Source: Candidatus Cottocaccamicrobium excrementipullorum (GTDB lineage Bacteria; Bacillota; Clostridia; Lachnospirales; Lachnospiraceae). From it: a DNA stretch of 64,000 nt. The notes under the pieces are model-generated. The model was not told the DNA's origin and ran no database searches. It was given only the letters and a program-made list of their open reading frames with translations. Location: assembly GCA_018713255.1 (NCBI GenBank), contig DVFL01000006.1:34306-98305 (forward strand). Direction: 5' to 3'. Position 1 is the stretch's first letter. Each line of letters opens with the position of its first letter. A program made the translations under genes and the position numbers. This document shows positions 15,136 through 24,470 of this stretch, piece after piece.

Positions 15136-17331
15136 ATGGGCATAGTATACGATGAAAAAAATAGGACAATTTCTCTACACACGGAAAACACCACATATCA
15201 GATGCAGGTGGACCGCTACGGTTTTCTGCTTCATCTGTATTACGGAAAGCGTGCAGAAGGTTGTATGGATTATTTGCTGACTTACTATGACCGGGGATTT
15301 TCCGGCAACCCATATGACGCAGGGACAGACAAGACCTATTCTATGGATGCACTTCCCCAGGAATTCCCATCTCTGGGAACTGGAGATTATCGGACGCCTG
15401 CCTGCATTATTAAGAATACGGACAGAACTTACTGCAGTGATTTTCGATATGAGAGCCATTGCATCAAAGAAGGAAAATATGCGCTGAAGGGGCTTCCGGC
15501 AGTTTATGCCGAAGCCCATGAGGCTCAGACTCTGGAGGTAATTCTTTCTGACCGGGTTACAGGAGTAAAAGCTAAACTGCTTTATGGCGTTCTTCCAGAA
15601 TATGACATCATTACAAGAAGCGTAAAGATTATCAACGCAAGCAGCGGTCACATTTCTGTGAAAAAGCTTGCTCCCGCCTGCCTTGATATTGTGGGCGGAA
15701 AGTACGATTTTATTACTTTTTATGGCCGTCATGCCATGGAACGAAATTATCAGAGAATGCCGATCGGACATGGAGTTTCTAAGATTGGCAGTCTCCGGGG
15801 AACTTCCAGCCATCAGTATAATCCTGCAGTGATTGTGGCAGATCACGAGACCACGGAAGATGCAGGGGCATGCTATGCCATGGCCTTTGTTTACAGCGGA
15901 GGTTTTCAGTGCGAGGCAGGAAGAGATCAGTACTATCAGACCAGGGTGCTCATGGGCTTCAGCGAAGAGCAGTTTGCCTATCCCTTAAATCCAGGAGAAG
16001 AATTCCAATCTCCCGAGGTGATTTTAAGCTATTCTTCAGAAGGATTGGGAAAACTTTCCCAGAATCTTCACCGCTGTATACGGACTCATTTGTGCCGGGG
16101 CAAATACAAAGAAGCGGTGCGCCCGATTTTGTTAAACAGCTGGGAAGCATCGTATTTTGACTTTACCGGCGAATCTCTTTTAACGCTGGCAAAGCAGGCG
16201 GCGGATTTGGGAATAGAAATGTTTGTAATGGATGACGGATGGTTCGGAAACCGGGACAGTGAATTAAGGGGACTTGGGGACTGGAAGGTTAACGAGGAAA
16301 AGCTGGGCTGTACCTTGGGAGAGCTGATCCGCCAGATCAATGAGCTGGGGCTGAAATTCGGCATTTGGATCGAGCCGGAAATGGTGAATGAAGACAGTGA
16401 GCTTTATCGGGCGCATCCAGACTGGGCGTTTGTTATTCCAGGAAGACGGCCGAACCGTTCCCGTCATCAGCTTGTTCTGGATTTTTCCCGGAAAGAGGTT
16501 GTGGATTATATTTATGAGAAGATTTGCAGCGTTCTGGATCAGGGCAATGTGGAATACATTAAATGGGATATGAACCGGAGCATTGCAGATGTTTATTCTG
16601 CCACGGCAGACAGCCAGGGAAGAGTGCTTCATGATTATGTGCTGGGGCTTTATGATTTCCTGGAGCGGATAGTAGAGCGATATCCCAATATGCTGATTGA
16701 GGGATGCAGCGGCGGCGGCGGACGTTTTGATGCCGGAATGCTTTATTATACCCCGCAGATCTGGTGCAGCGACAATACAGATCCTATTGACCGTCTGGAG
16801 ATTCAGTATGGAACCTCTTTTATCTATCCGGCTTCAGCAGTAGGCGCTCATGTATCGGCTTCTCCAAATCATCAGACGGGACGGTGTACTTCCCTAAAGA
16901 CCAGGGGAGTGGTGGCAATGGCCGGAACCTTTGGCTATGAACTGAATCTAGGCAAAATCAGTGAAGAAGAGAAAGAGGAAATTCGGGTTCAGATTGGAGA
17001 ATATAAGAAATTTGCTTCTCTGGTACAAGGAGGACTTTATTATCGTCTGACGAATCCTCAGACAGAAACGGCAGGGGCTTGGGAATTTGTATCTCAGGAT
17101 CAAAGAGAAGCTCTTGTACAGGTGGTGACCATTAAGCAGCATGCAAATATGCCTGTGGATTACATCAAGGTCAAGGGACTGAAAGAAAACGCCTTATACC
17201 GGGAGGAGGAAAGCGGACGGCTGTACAACAGCACGGCCTTGAAAGAGGTTGGATTGCCGGTGCCAGTTGAGTTTGGCGAGTACCGGGCTTACCAATGGCA
17301 TTTTATATTGGAAGAAGAGATGGCGGATTAA
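15136..17331 (+). CDS. Alpha-galactosidase, GH36
   Basis: 731 residues, the full length for tetrameric GH36 enzymes. It has an N-terminal beta-sandwich, a central (beta/alpha)8 barrel and a C-terminal beta domain. The catalytic nucleophile is Asp478 in YIKWDMNRS and the acid/base Asp546 in WCSDNTD; DDGWFG and EGCSGGGGRFD shape the active site. It hydrolyses terminal alpha-1,6-galactose from melibiose, raffinose or stachyose in the cytoplasm (no signal peptide). ATG 15136 follows CAGGAGGAAATAAAT. It is the last gene of the AraC-controlled operon and is paralogous to 27215-29416. Confidence 0.94.
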   Translation: MGIVYDEKNRTISLHTENTTYQMQVDRYGFLLHLYYGKRAEGCMDYLLTYYDRGFSGNPYDAGTDKTYSMDALPQEFPSLGTGDYRTPACIIKNTDRTYCSDFRYESHCIKEGKYALKGLPAVYAEAHEAQTLEVILSDRVTGVKAKLLYGVLPEYDIITRSVKIINASSGHISVKKLAPACLDIVGGKYDFITFYGRHAMERNYQRMPIGHGVSKIGSLRGTSSHQYNPAVIVADHETTEDAGACYAMAFVYSGGFQCEAGRDQYYQTRVLMGFSEEQFAYPLNPGEEFQSPEVILSYSSEGLGKLSQNLHRCIRTHLCRGKYKEAVRPILLNSWEASYFDFTGESLLTLAKQAADLGIEMFVMDDGWFGNRDSELRGLGDWKVNEEKLGCTLGELIRQINELGLKFGIWIEPEMVNEDSELYRAHPDWAFVIPGRRPNRSRHQLVLDFSRKEVVDYIYEKICSVLDQGNVEYIKWDMNRSIADVYSATADSQGRVLHDYVLGLYDFLERIVERYPNMLIEGCSGGGGRFDAGMLYYTPQIWCSDNTDPIDRLEIQYGTSFIYPASAVGAHVSASPNHQTGRCTSLKTRGVVAMAGTFGYELNLGKISEEEKEEIRVQIGEYKKFASLVQGGLYYRLTNPQTETAGAWEFVSQDQREALVQVVTIKQHANMPVDYIKVKGLKENALYREEESGRLYNSTALKEVGLPVPVEFGEYRAYQWHFILEEEMAD

Positions 17332-17351
17332 ACGCTGAAGTTACAGAATAA

Positions 17352-17394
17352 AATCCCGATGAAGCTTAAGAGATTAAGGTTCATCGGGATTTTT
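17352..17394 (+). terminator. Intrinsic terminator after the galactoside operon
   Basis: AATCCCGATGAA (17352-17363) pairs with TTCATCGGGATT (17380-17391), with further CTTAA/TTAAG pairing inside, followed by a T tract. It lies 20 bases after the stop of the alpha-galactosidase gene. Confidence 0.85.
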
Positions 17395-17452
17395 GCTGTG
17401 CAAAGAAGGATGGGGCAGGGGCCGCTGGAAATCAATGGAAGCCGGCCCCAAA

Positions 17453-18805
17453 TCAGTCAGAGCGGTCTTTGGAGGGGTAACCGGCTTTGCGTAAAAAGTA
17501 GAAGCAGTAAGGAACTTCCACCAGAAGCATTACGCTCCAGCCTACGGCACAGGCGATGGCTACGCCGTTCATTCCGATCCGGGGAACTAAAAGATAAACG
17601 AAAATTACCCGGAGCGAGGTTTGAATAAAAGTTCCCAACAAGGTTATGCTCATGTTTCCCATTCCCCGGAAAAAACCTTGGAATCCGTTTGTGAAACCAG
17701 GGAAGAGATAAAAAACAGCCATGAGACTTAAATAGCTGCATCCTAAGGCGACTACCTGCTGATCTCCCTCTGTGACGAAAAGCTGCATGAAAGGGCGTTT
17801 AAACAGCCAGGTGACAACACAAATAAGTATCCAGTAGCAGAATTCCAGAGTCAGTCCGGTGCGGAAGCCTTTTAAGATCCGCTCTCTTTTTCCGGCTCCC
17901 CGGTTTTGGGCGGTGAAGGTGGTAATGCCGTTGGAAATGCTCTGTTCTGGGAGACAGGCGTAATCATCAATCCGATTTACTGCGTTAAAGCTGGCAATGG
18001 CGTCAATTCCCATGGTATTGACAGCCCCTTGAATCAGAAGTTTGCCCACCGGCTGGCAGGCCTGCTGCAGAGCGGTGATGCTTCCATACTGGATGGTTCT
18101 TCCCAGGAGCCTGCGGTCCAGGGTAAATTCCCGGGGCTTTAACTGAAGAAGGGGAATTTTGCGGTACACATAGGCGATACACAGCAGGGCAGAGGTAGCT
18201 TCCGCAATTACGGTGGTGACGGCAGAGCAGACAATGCCCAGTCCCAGTCCGCCGATAAAGATAAGATCAAGAACACCATTTAATATGGAAGAAAACATTA
18301 AAAAGGTTAAAGGTGTTTTCGAATCTCCTATGCTTTTTAATGCGGCTGATACGGCATTATAGAAATAGGTAAAGGGCGCTCCGATGAAAATAATCCGCAG
18401 GTACAGGCAGGTAATGCCCAGAATTTCTTCTGGCACCTGAAGCGCCCGCAGAAGAGCCGGGGAGAACAAAATGCCCAGCAGCACCACAAAGATAGAAAAG
18501 AAAAGTCCGAAGATCGCGGTGGTAGACATTTCTTTTTTCAGCAGATCATACTGTTTGCCGCCAAAAAATTCACTCATGATCACAGAAGCGCCGATGCAGA
18601 TTCCGGAGATTCCAAGAACAATAATGTTCATCACCGGACTGGCGGTACCGACTGCTGCCAGGGCTTCCTTTCCGATAAAACGGCCTACAATGATGGAATC
18701 TACTGCATTGTAGGTAAGCTGAAACAAATTTCCCAGGATCAATGGAACAGAATACGCGATAATATGCCTGGAAATACTTCCTTCTGTCATATGTACTGCA
18801 GCCAT
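17453..18805 (-). CDS. MATE family efflux transporter
   Basis: 450 residues with about twelve membrane helices in two homologous halves. The family-typical N-terminus is GSISRHIIAYSVPLILGNLFQLTYNAVDSIIVGRFIGKEALAAVGTASP. It exports drugs or metabolites using a cation gradient; the substrate cannot be told from sequence. It is a single minus-strand gene between two plus-strand units, with AGGGAGGCTC before the ATG. Confidence 0.92.
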   Translation of the reverse strand: MAAVHMTEGSISRHIIAYSVPLILGNLFQLTYNAVDSIIVGRFIGKEALAAVGTASPVMNIIVLGISGICIGASVIMSEFFGGKQYDLLKKEMSTTAIFGLFFSIFVVLLGILFSPALLRALQVPEEILGITCLYLRIIFIGAPFTYFYNAVSAALKSIGDSKTPLTFLMFSSILNGVLDLIFIGGLGLGIVCSAVTTVIAEATSALLCIAYVYRKIPLLQLKPREFTLDRRLLGRTIQYGSITALQQACQPVGKLLIQGAVNTMGIDAIASFNAVNRIDDYACLPEQSISNGITTFTAQNRGAGKRERILKGFRTGLTLEFCYWILICVVTWLFKRPFMQLFVTEGDQQVVALGCSYLSLMAVFYLFPGFTNGFQGFFRGMGNMSITLLGTFIQTSLRVIFVYLLVPRIGMNGVAIACAVGWSVMLLVEVPYCFYFLRKAGYPSKDRSD

Positions 18806-18918
18806 GATGAGCCTCCCTCTGGTTATTCATAAAATGTAAGGGCTTACAACCGTTGCTTTCATTATAATACAGAAGAAGAAACTGCACAATATTCTTAATT
18901 AGGGAAAAAGAAATTCTC

Positions 18919-18947
18919 TTGACAAAGCGCTTTATTGTGTGTAATGT
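18919..18947 (+). promoter_or_regulatory. Promoter of the flavodiiron gene
   Basis: TTGACA at 18919-18924, a 17-base spacer and TAATGT at 18942-18947. The gene start lies 65 bases downstream. Confidence 0.65.
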
Positions 18948-19012
18948 ATTCATGGCGGAAGCTAGATAATGCTTACATATGGAAAATACAGATAAAAGAA
19001 GGAGAGAGAAGA

Positions 19013-20179
19013 ATGGCAGAGATGAAGGTTACGGATTCAATTCGCTACATTGGAGCAGACGACACCACCATAGATTTATTTGAAAGCCAGTATCCGGTGC
19101 CAAAGGGCGTATCATACAACTCTTACGTGATTCTCGATGAGAAAATTGCCGTAATGGACACAGTGGACCCCCGGGCCACTGATGAATGGCTGGAGAATCT
19201 TAAGAGAGAACTGGGAGAAAGAACTCCTGACTACCTGGTTGTATCTCATATGGAGCCAGACCACGGCGGAAGCATTCAGGTTCTGGCGAACAAGTATCCT
19301 GAAATGAAGATCGTGGGAAATGCAAAAACATTTAACATGATCAGCCAGTTTTTTGTTCTGGAAAATTTGGACAGCCGCAAGGTGGTAGTGAAAGAAGGAG
19401 ACAGCTTAAACCTGGGCAGCCATACGCTGCAGTTTTATATGGCTCCTATGGTGCATTGGCCGGAAGTGATGGTAACTTATGAGACTTCGGAAAAGGTGCT
19501 GTTTTCCGCCGATGGATTTGGTACCTTCGGCGCTATTTCCGAAAATGAAGAATGGATTGCTGAGGCCAGACGGTATTATATCAATATTGTTGGAAAGTAT
19601 GGAGCTCCGGTGCAGACCTTGTTAAAGAAGGCTTCCGGTCTGGATATTGCCATGATTTGTCCTCTTCATGGACCGGTTCTGAAAGAGAATCTGGGCTACT
19701 ATCTGGAGAAATATGATATCTGGAGCAGCTATCGTCCTGAGGAGAAAGGCATCGTAATTGCCTGCGCTTCTATCCACGGCCATACTGCTGAGGCGGCCCG
19801 CCGCCTGGAGGAAATTCTTAAGGCTAAGGGACAGAAAGTTGTGTATATTGATCTTTGCCGCACCCATGTATCAAATGCGGTGGAGGCTGCATTCCAGTAC
19901 GACAGAATGGTTCTGGCTGCTTCTTCTTACGATGCAGGCGTGTTCCTGCCCATGGAGGATTTCCTGCATCATCTGAAGGCAAAAACCTACCAGAACAGAA
20001 CAGTGGCGCTGATGGAGAATGGTTCCTGGGCTCCTTCGGCGATTAAGACCATGAAGTCCATTTTAGAGGGAATGAAGAACATAAAAATTTGTGAAAAGAC
20101 CGTTACCATTAAATCTTCAATGAATGAAGATACGGTTTCTGCAATGGAAGCAATGGCAGAGGAGTTATGCCAGGAATAA
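19013..20179 (+). CDS. Flavodiiron protein (FprA-type oxygen/NO reductase)
   Basis: 389 residues from ATG 19013 (AAGGAGAGAGAAG upstream). In-frame codons before this lie in the promoter and leader. Residues 1-250 are a metallo-beta-lactamase-like diiron domain with the HMEPDHGGS ligand motif. Residues ~255-389 are a flavodoxin domain (IVIACASIHGHTAEAARRLEE). The enzyme reduces O2 to water or NO to N2O with electrons from rubredoxin or similar donors, protecting strict anaerobes. It stands alone with its own promoter and terminator; no rubredoxin gene is adjacent. Confidence 0.93.
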   Translation: MAEMKVTDSIRYIGADDTTIDLFESQYPVPKGVSYNSYVILDEKIAVMDTVDPRATDEWLENLKRELGERTPDYLVVSHMEPDHGGSIQVLANKYPEMKIVGNAKTFNMISQFFVLENLDSRKVVVKEGDSLNLGSHTLQFYMAPMVHWPEVMVTYETSEKVLFSADGFGTFGAISENEEWIAEARRYYINIVGKYGAPVQTLLKKASGLDIAMICPLHGPVLKENLGYYLEKYDIWSSYRPEEKGIVIACASIHGHTAEAARRLEEILKAKGQKVVYIDLCRTHVSNAVEAAFQYDRMVLAASSYDAGVFLPMEDFLHHLKAKTYQNRTVALMENGSWAPSAIKTMKSILEGMKNIKICEKTVTIKSSMNEDTVSAMEAMAEELCQE

Positions 20180-20200
20180 ACCTGCGGAGGAAAAATATAA

Positions 20201-20254
20201 AATCCCGGTGAGAATTAAGGAAGAAAACGCCTTAATCCTTGCCGGGATTTTTTT
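20201..20254. terminator. Terminator between flavodiiron and convergent HTH gene
   Basis: AATCCCGG...TTAAGG pairs with CCTTAA...CCGGGATT, then TTTTTTT (20248-20254). The reverse-strand HTH gene ends inside this hairpin (stop at 20232), so the two convergent genes share it. Confidence 0.8.
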
Positions 20255-20468
20255 CTGCATCTTCAGAACGTTTTGGAGTATAGCGGATAATATCTTCTGG
20301 TCCACAGTCCAGCAGTTCACAGAGATAATCAAGGGTGCTGATGTTAATATTTCTGCCTTGTTTTAAACTGTCCAGAGTTCCTTTGGAGAAGCCGCACTTG
20401 TTGACCAGATAGTAGGTGGTAATATGTTTCCGCTTCAGCGTATCGAAGAATGGTTCATAAGTAATCAC
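20232..20468 (-). CDS. Small XRE-type HTH regulator
   Basis: 78 residues from GTG at 20468, chosen because AAGGAGGAG lies 11-17 bases upstream. The frame stays open upstream to a possible ATG at 20537, which would add a Glu/Lys/Gln-rich tail not typical of the family. The HTH segment is YYLVNKCGFSKGTLDSLKQGRNINISTLDYLCELLDCGPEDIIRY, the short Cro/CI-like type that resembles the prophage regulator at 9721. Target unknown. Confidence 0.72.
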   Translation of the reverse strand: MITYEPFFDTLKRKHITTYYLVNKCGFSKGTLDSLKQGRNINISTLDYLCELLDCGPEDIIRYTPKRSEDAEKNPGKD

Positions 20469-20630
20469 CTGCTGCTGCTCCTCCTTTTCTTTTGTTTCTT
20501 TGGTATTAGCATAACAAGGAGAAACGTCTGGGAACAATCCCCAGTTACCGGGTATAAAAAACAGGGATTTATACTCTCCTAAGCCGCTGGGAAAACCGGC
20601 GAAATCCCTGGAGAATAGAGGGAATTTGCC

Positions 20631-20659
20631 TTGTCATCCAGGCTTATTTGTACTATAAT
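20631..20659 (+). promoter_or_regulatory. Promoter of the aminotransferase gene
   Basis: TTGTCA at 20631-20636, 17 bases, then TATAAT at 20654-20659. The ATG of the aminotransferase follows at 20715 after ACGGAGGATACAAG. Confidence 0.7.
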
Positions 20660-20714
20660 GGGAAAGATAAACAAAAAAGCCGGATAAAAAACTGGCTTTA
20701 CGGAGGATACAAGA

Positions 20715-21884
20715 ATGAAATTTGCAAAGCGGATGGATCAGTTTGGGGAAGGTATTTTTTCTCGGCTGCTGGAAATAAAAAAGAGCCGGCTGGAAAAGGG
20801 GCTGCCGGTTATTGATTTAAGTGTGGGAACACCGAATATTCCCCCGGCGAAGCATATTATTCAGGCTCTTCTTGATGCGGCAGCTGATGAGAAAAATTAT
20901 GTTTATGCCATCAGCGACCGCAGGGAGCTTCTGGAGGCGGCGGCAGCCTGGTATAAGAGACGGTATGGAGTGGAGCTGGATCCGCAAAGAGAAATTTGTT
21001 CTCTGCTGGGATCTCAGGAGGGACTGGCGCACATTGCTCTGTCTATTGTGGATGAGGGAGATATTGTGCTGGTTCCAGATCCTTGTTATCCCGTTTTTGG
21101 AGACGGACCTATGCTGGCGGGAGGAAAACTGGTATATATGCCCCAGAAAAAAGAAAATGGGTATTTAATTCAGCTGAAGGATATACCGGAAGAGACGGCG
21201 AGAAAGGCTAAGTTCATGGTAGTGTCCTATCCCAATAACCCCACCACAGTGATGGCGCCGGACAGTTTTTATGAAGAGCTGATTGCCTTTGCTAAAAAAT
21301 ACGATATTATTGTGCTTCACGATAATGCCTACAGCGAGCTGGTATTTGACGGAAGGAAAGGAGGAAGCTTCCTTCGTTATCCAGGCGCCAAAGAAGTAGG
21401 AGTGGAGTTTAACTCACTCTCCAAGACTTACGGCCTGGCAGGAGCAAGAATCGGCTTCTGCCTGGGAAATGAAGAGGTGGTATCCCATTTAAAGACGTTG
21501 AAATCCAACATGGATTACGGTATGTTTCTTCCGATTCAGAAGGCGGCGGTGGCGGCCATTACAGGAGATCAGTCTTGTGTGGCGGCTAACCGGCAGGCTT
21601 ATGAGAAAAGAAGAGATGTCCTCTGCGAAGGGTTTACCTCGATTGGGTGGCAGATGGACAAGCCTCAGGCAACCATGTTCGTTTGGGCCAGAATTCCGGA
21701 GCATTATTCTTCTTCAGAACAGTTTGCCATGGATATGGTGGAGAAGGCCGGCGTGATGGTGACGCCGGGAAGTGCTTTCGGTCCGTCTGGAGAAGGCCAC
21801 GTAAGACTGGCGTTGGTTCAGGACGAGGATGTTCTTAATCAGGCTGTGAAGGCAGTGAAGGAGAGTGGAATTCTGGAAAGATAG
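20715..21884 (+). CDS. PLP-dependent aminotransferase (class I/II)
   Basis: 389 residues, fold type I. It has the substrate/cofactor segments DLSVGTPNIPPAKHI, SYPNNPTT and the PLP lysine in NSLSKTYGLAGARIGF. It resembles the LL-diaminopimelate/aspartate aminotransferase group, but the exact substrate cannot be fixed from sequence. It is followed at once by VanZ and TruA, probably in one transcript. Confidence 0.88.
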   Translation: MKFAKRMDQFGEGIFSRLLEIKKSRLEKGLPVIDLSVGTPNIPPAKHIIQALLDAAADEKNYVYAISDRRELLEAAAAWYKRRYGVELDPQREICSLLGSQEGLAHIALSIVDEGDIVLVPDPCYPVFGDGPMLAGGKLVYMPQKKENGYLIQLKDIPEETARKAKFMVVSYPNNPTTVMAPDSFYEELIAFAKKYDIIVLHDNAYSELVFDGRKGGSFLRYPGAKEVGVEFNSLSKTYGLAGARIGFCLGNEEVVSHLKTLKSNMDYGMFLPIQKAAVAAITGDQSCVAANRQAYEKRRDVLCEGFTSIGWQMDKPQATMFVWARIPEHYSSSEQFAMDMVEKAGVMVTPGSAFGPSGEGHVRLALVQDEDVLNQAVKAVKESGILER

Positions 21885-21895
21885 GAGGCCTGATG

Positions 21896-22423
21896 ATGGG
21901 GAAAAAAGTCTGGGGAGTTTTGATGAACCTGGAACCAGAAACCTTGTGGATCGTTCTTTTGGGGATATGGATTGTAGTGATGTACGGTCATTCTCTGACT
22001 CCGGCGGAGGTTTCTTCCCAGGAAAGCGGATGGGCCCTGGCACGGGCGAAGGAACTGGCGGAAGCTTTGCTGGGAGACAGTTCCTGGCTGACAGAGCATT
22101 TGATTCGGAAAACTGCCCATTTTTGTGAATACACGGTGTTTGGTCTTCTTTTGATGCAGAATGTATCGCTGCGATTGGGAAAAGGCAGCCGGAGACGGCG
22201 GGAAAGCCGGGGCGGATGGATAATTCTGGCTTTGGCCGTTCTGGGAGTTCCTTTCCTGGATGAAACGCTGCAGCTGTTTTCCGCCGGCCGATCCGCTCAG
22301 ATCAGCGATGTGTGGCTGGATATGGCTGGAGCCTGCTTCGGCCTGGCCATTTGGATGGGAATGAAGCACTTGATGGAAAACAAGAGAAGACGAAGGAGGC
22401 GGAGAAATTGGAGCATTCGGTAA
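21896..22423 (+). CDS. VanZ-family membrane protein
   Basis: About 175 residues with four hydrophobic segments. Family marks are MYGHSLTPAEVSSQESGW, the RKTAHFCEYTVFGLLL helix and PFLDETLQLFSAGRSAQISDVWLDMAGA. VanZ proteins are linked to low-level glycopeptide resistance or envelope functions. Two adjacent ATGs (21893, 21896) are possible; 21896 sits seven bases from AGGAGG. Its end overlaps the truA start. Confidence 0.85.
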   Translation: MGKKVWGVLMNLEPETLWIVLLGIWIVVMYGHSLTPAEVSSQESGWALARAKELAEALLGDSSWLTEHLIRKTAHFCEYTVFGLLLMQNVSLRLGKGSRRRRESRGGWIILALAVLGVPFLDETLQLFSAGRSAQISDVWLDMAGACFGLAIWMGMKHLMENKRRRRRRRNWSIR

Positions 22424-23154
22424 ATTATCTGCTTCGTCTTCAGTATGATGGAAGCCGGTATGAGGGCTGGCAGAAGCAGAAGAATACAGATCGGACAATA
22501 CAGGGGAAGCTGGAAAGCGTTTTGGGACAGCTGGCCGGCTGCCCGGTACAGGTTAACGGCTCCGGCAGGACGGATGCCGGCGTCCATGCATTGGGCCAGG
22601 CAGCCAGTGTATGTCTTCCTGGGGACATTCCAAAAGAAGAGATTTTGGCTTATGCCAATCGTTATCTCCCGGAGGATATTAAAGTGCTTTCTGTCTCGGC
22701 AGTAGACCAGCGTTTCCACGCAAGGCTGTGGGCCAAAGAGAAGACCTATTGTTACCGCATTGATACTGGGAGTAAAAAGGATGTATTTGAGAGAAAATAC
22801 GTGTATGGATTTCCATTTTCTCTGGATATTGCAGCCATGGAACAGGCTGCCAGGTTCCTGGAAGGAACCCATGATTACAAGAGTTTCTGCGGAAATAAAA
22901 AAATGAAAAAATCTACGGTGCGCACGGTGCGCAGCATTTCCCTTTGTCAGCAGGAGGGAAAAATTTCTCTTTATTTTACAGGAGATGGGTTTCTGCAGCA
23001 TATGGTACGGATTATGACGGGTACCTTAATTGAAGTAGGCCTGGGAAAGCGAAGCCCGGAATCCATGAAGGAGATTCTGGAGGCCGGGGACCGAAGGGCC
23101 GCAGGCTTTACGGCTCCTCCAGAAGGGCTGTTTTTGGTATCGGTAGAATATTAA
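22408..23154 (+). CDS. truA: tRNA pseudouridine(38-40) synthase TruA
   Basis: 248 residues. It starts at TTG 22408 (AAGGAGGCGGA upstream) to give MEHSVNYLLRLQYDGSRYEGW, the standard TruA N-terminus. The catalytic Asp lies in GSGRTDAGVHALGQ. It converts uridines 38-40 of tRNA anticodon arms to pseudouridine. It overlaps the end of the VanZ gene by 16 bases, so the two are translationally coupled. Confidence 0.94.
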   Translation: MEHSVNYLLRLQYDGSRYEGWQKQKNTDRTIQGKLESVLGQLAGCPVQVNGSGRTDAGVHALGQAASVCLPGDIPKEEILAYANRYLPEDIKVLSVSAVDQRFHARLWAKEKTYCYRIDTGSKKDVFERKYVYGFPFSLDIAAMEQAARFLEGTHDYKSFCGNKKMKKSTVRTVRSISLCQQEGKISLYFTGDGFLQHMVRIMTGTLIEVGLGKRSPESMKEILEAGDRRAAGFTAPPEGLFLVSVEY

Positions 23155-23199
23155 CTTAACGGAACCGACGATAGGCGAAAAGAAGGGCAGGAGAAAATT

Positions 23200-24375
23200 A
23201 TGACCAATATGCTAGTAAGGCTGTTTGTGCCTAATTACCAAGACACAGAAGATCCTAAGGTCCGCACCCGGTACGGGATGCTCTCCGGAGTTGTGGGGAT
23301 CATCTGCAATTTAATTTTATTTCTTTCTAAAATGCTCATCGGCCTTTTGACGAACAGTATTTCTGTCATGGCAGATGCTTTTAATAATCTTTCTGACGCG
23401 GCCTCCTCCATTATTGGCTTTGTGGGAGCGAAAATGGCAGGAAAACCAGCTGATGAAGATCATCCTTTCGGGCATGGGCGGATTGAATATATTTCCGCTT
23501 TTATTGTGGCCTTCCTGGTGATCCAGGTAGGCTTTTCCTTGTTTAAAACCTCTGTGGGGAAAATTATCCATCCAGAGGAGATGGTTTTTCAGCCAGTCTC
23601 AGTGGTAATCCTTTTGCTGTCTGTGGCAGTTAAGTTATGGATGGGGTTGTTTAACAAAAAGCTGGGGAAGCAGATTAATTCTTCAGTAATGCTGGCTACT
23701 TCTGCAGATTCCCTGGGAGATGTGCTTGCCACCTCTGCCACCATTGTTTCTATATTAGTTTATGGCATTTTAGGGTGGAATATAGATGGAATTGTGGGAT
23801 TATGTGTGTCGGCAGTGGTATTGCTGGCTGGAGTTAACATTGCGAAAGACACTCTGGAGCCTTTAATCGGTGCGCCCATTGACCATCAGCTCTATACGGA
23901 AATCAGCAATTATGTGGAAAGCTTTGACGGAATTGTAGGCACCCATGATTTGATTATTCACAATTACGGTCCTTCCAGAAGTATGGCTTCGATTCACGCA
24001 GAGGTGCCTAATGATGTGGATATTCAGATTTCTCATGAGATTGTTGACCGAATTGAGCAGGAAGCTTATAAACGGTTTCATATCTCTTTGGTGATCCATA
24101 TGGACCCGGTGGAGACGAAAAACGAACAGTATCTTAAGCTTCGCCAGATGCTGAACGAGGTGCTGGATGAAGTGGATTCCCGTCTCCAATTTCATGATTT
24201 TCGCATGGTCAATGGAAAGGAACGGATTAATCTGATTTTTGATCTGGTGGTTCCAAGGGACTATAAGTACAGCCAGTACGACCAGCTGAGAGATCGTATT
24301 ACCCGAATGGTCCAGGAACGGGATAAACGATGCAAGTGCGTCATTAATGTGGAAAACAGCTACTGCGCAGAGTAA
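23200..24375 (+). CDS. Cation diffusion facilitator family transporter
   Basis: 391 residues with six membrane helices and a C-terminal cytoplasmic domain. The metal site is visible in ADAFNNLSDAASS and in DEDHPFGHGRIEY. The last ~110 residues extend past the usual cytoplasmic domain. It exports divalent metals (Zn, Fe, Mn or Co) by proton exchange. The ribosome site is GGGCAGGAGAAAATT. It stands between truA and the sigma factor gene with no clear terminator on either side. Confidence 0.92.
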   Translation: MTNMLVRLFVPNYQDTEDPKVRTRYGMLSGVVGIICNLILFLSKMLIGLLTNSISVMADAFNNLSDAASSIIGFVGAKMAGKPADEDHPFGHGRIEYISAFIVAFLVIQVGFSLFKTSVGKIIHPEEMVFQPVSVVILLLSVAVKLWMGLFNKKLGKQINSSVMLATSADSLGDVLATSATIVSILVYGILGWNIDGIVGLCVSAVVLLAGVNIAKDTLEPLIGAPIDHQLYTEISNYVESFDGIVGTHDLIIHNYGPSRSMASIHAEVPNDVDIQISHEIVDRIEQEAYKRFHISLVIHMDPVETKNEQYLKLRQMLNEVLDEVDSRLQFHDFRMVNGKERINLIFDLVVPRDYKYSQYDQLRDRITRMVQERDKRCKCVINVENSYCAE

Positions 24376-24470
24376 CTGGAGAAGCAAAGAGACGAAGAAA
24401 TATTTTGATGGGAAATGCAATAACTTTTTCGTTTCCTGCATTAATTAAGTAGGGAAAGGAATTCCAATCC

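Noticed and set aside
17453..17741. Second short minus-strand gene inside the MATE 3' end
   Set aside because: It is an out-of-frame shadow of the transporter with no ribosome site or recognisable composition.
24400..24465. ECF-type autoregulated promoter before the sigma gene
   Set aside because: An AAC/TTTTT stretch is present, but I could not place a -35 and -10 pair at a convincing distance.
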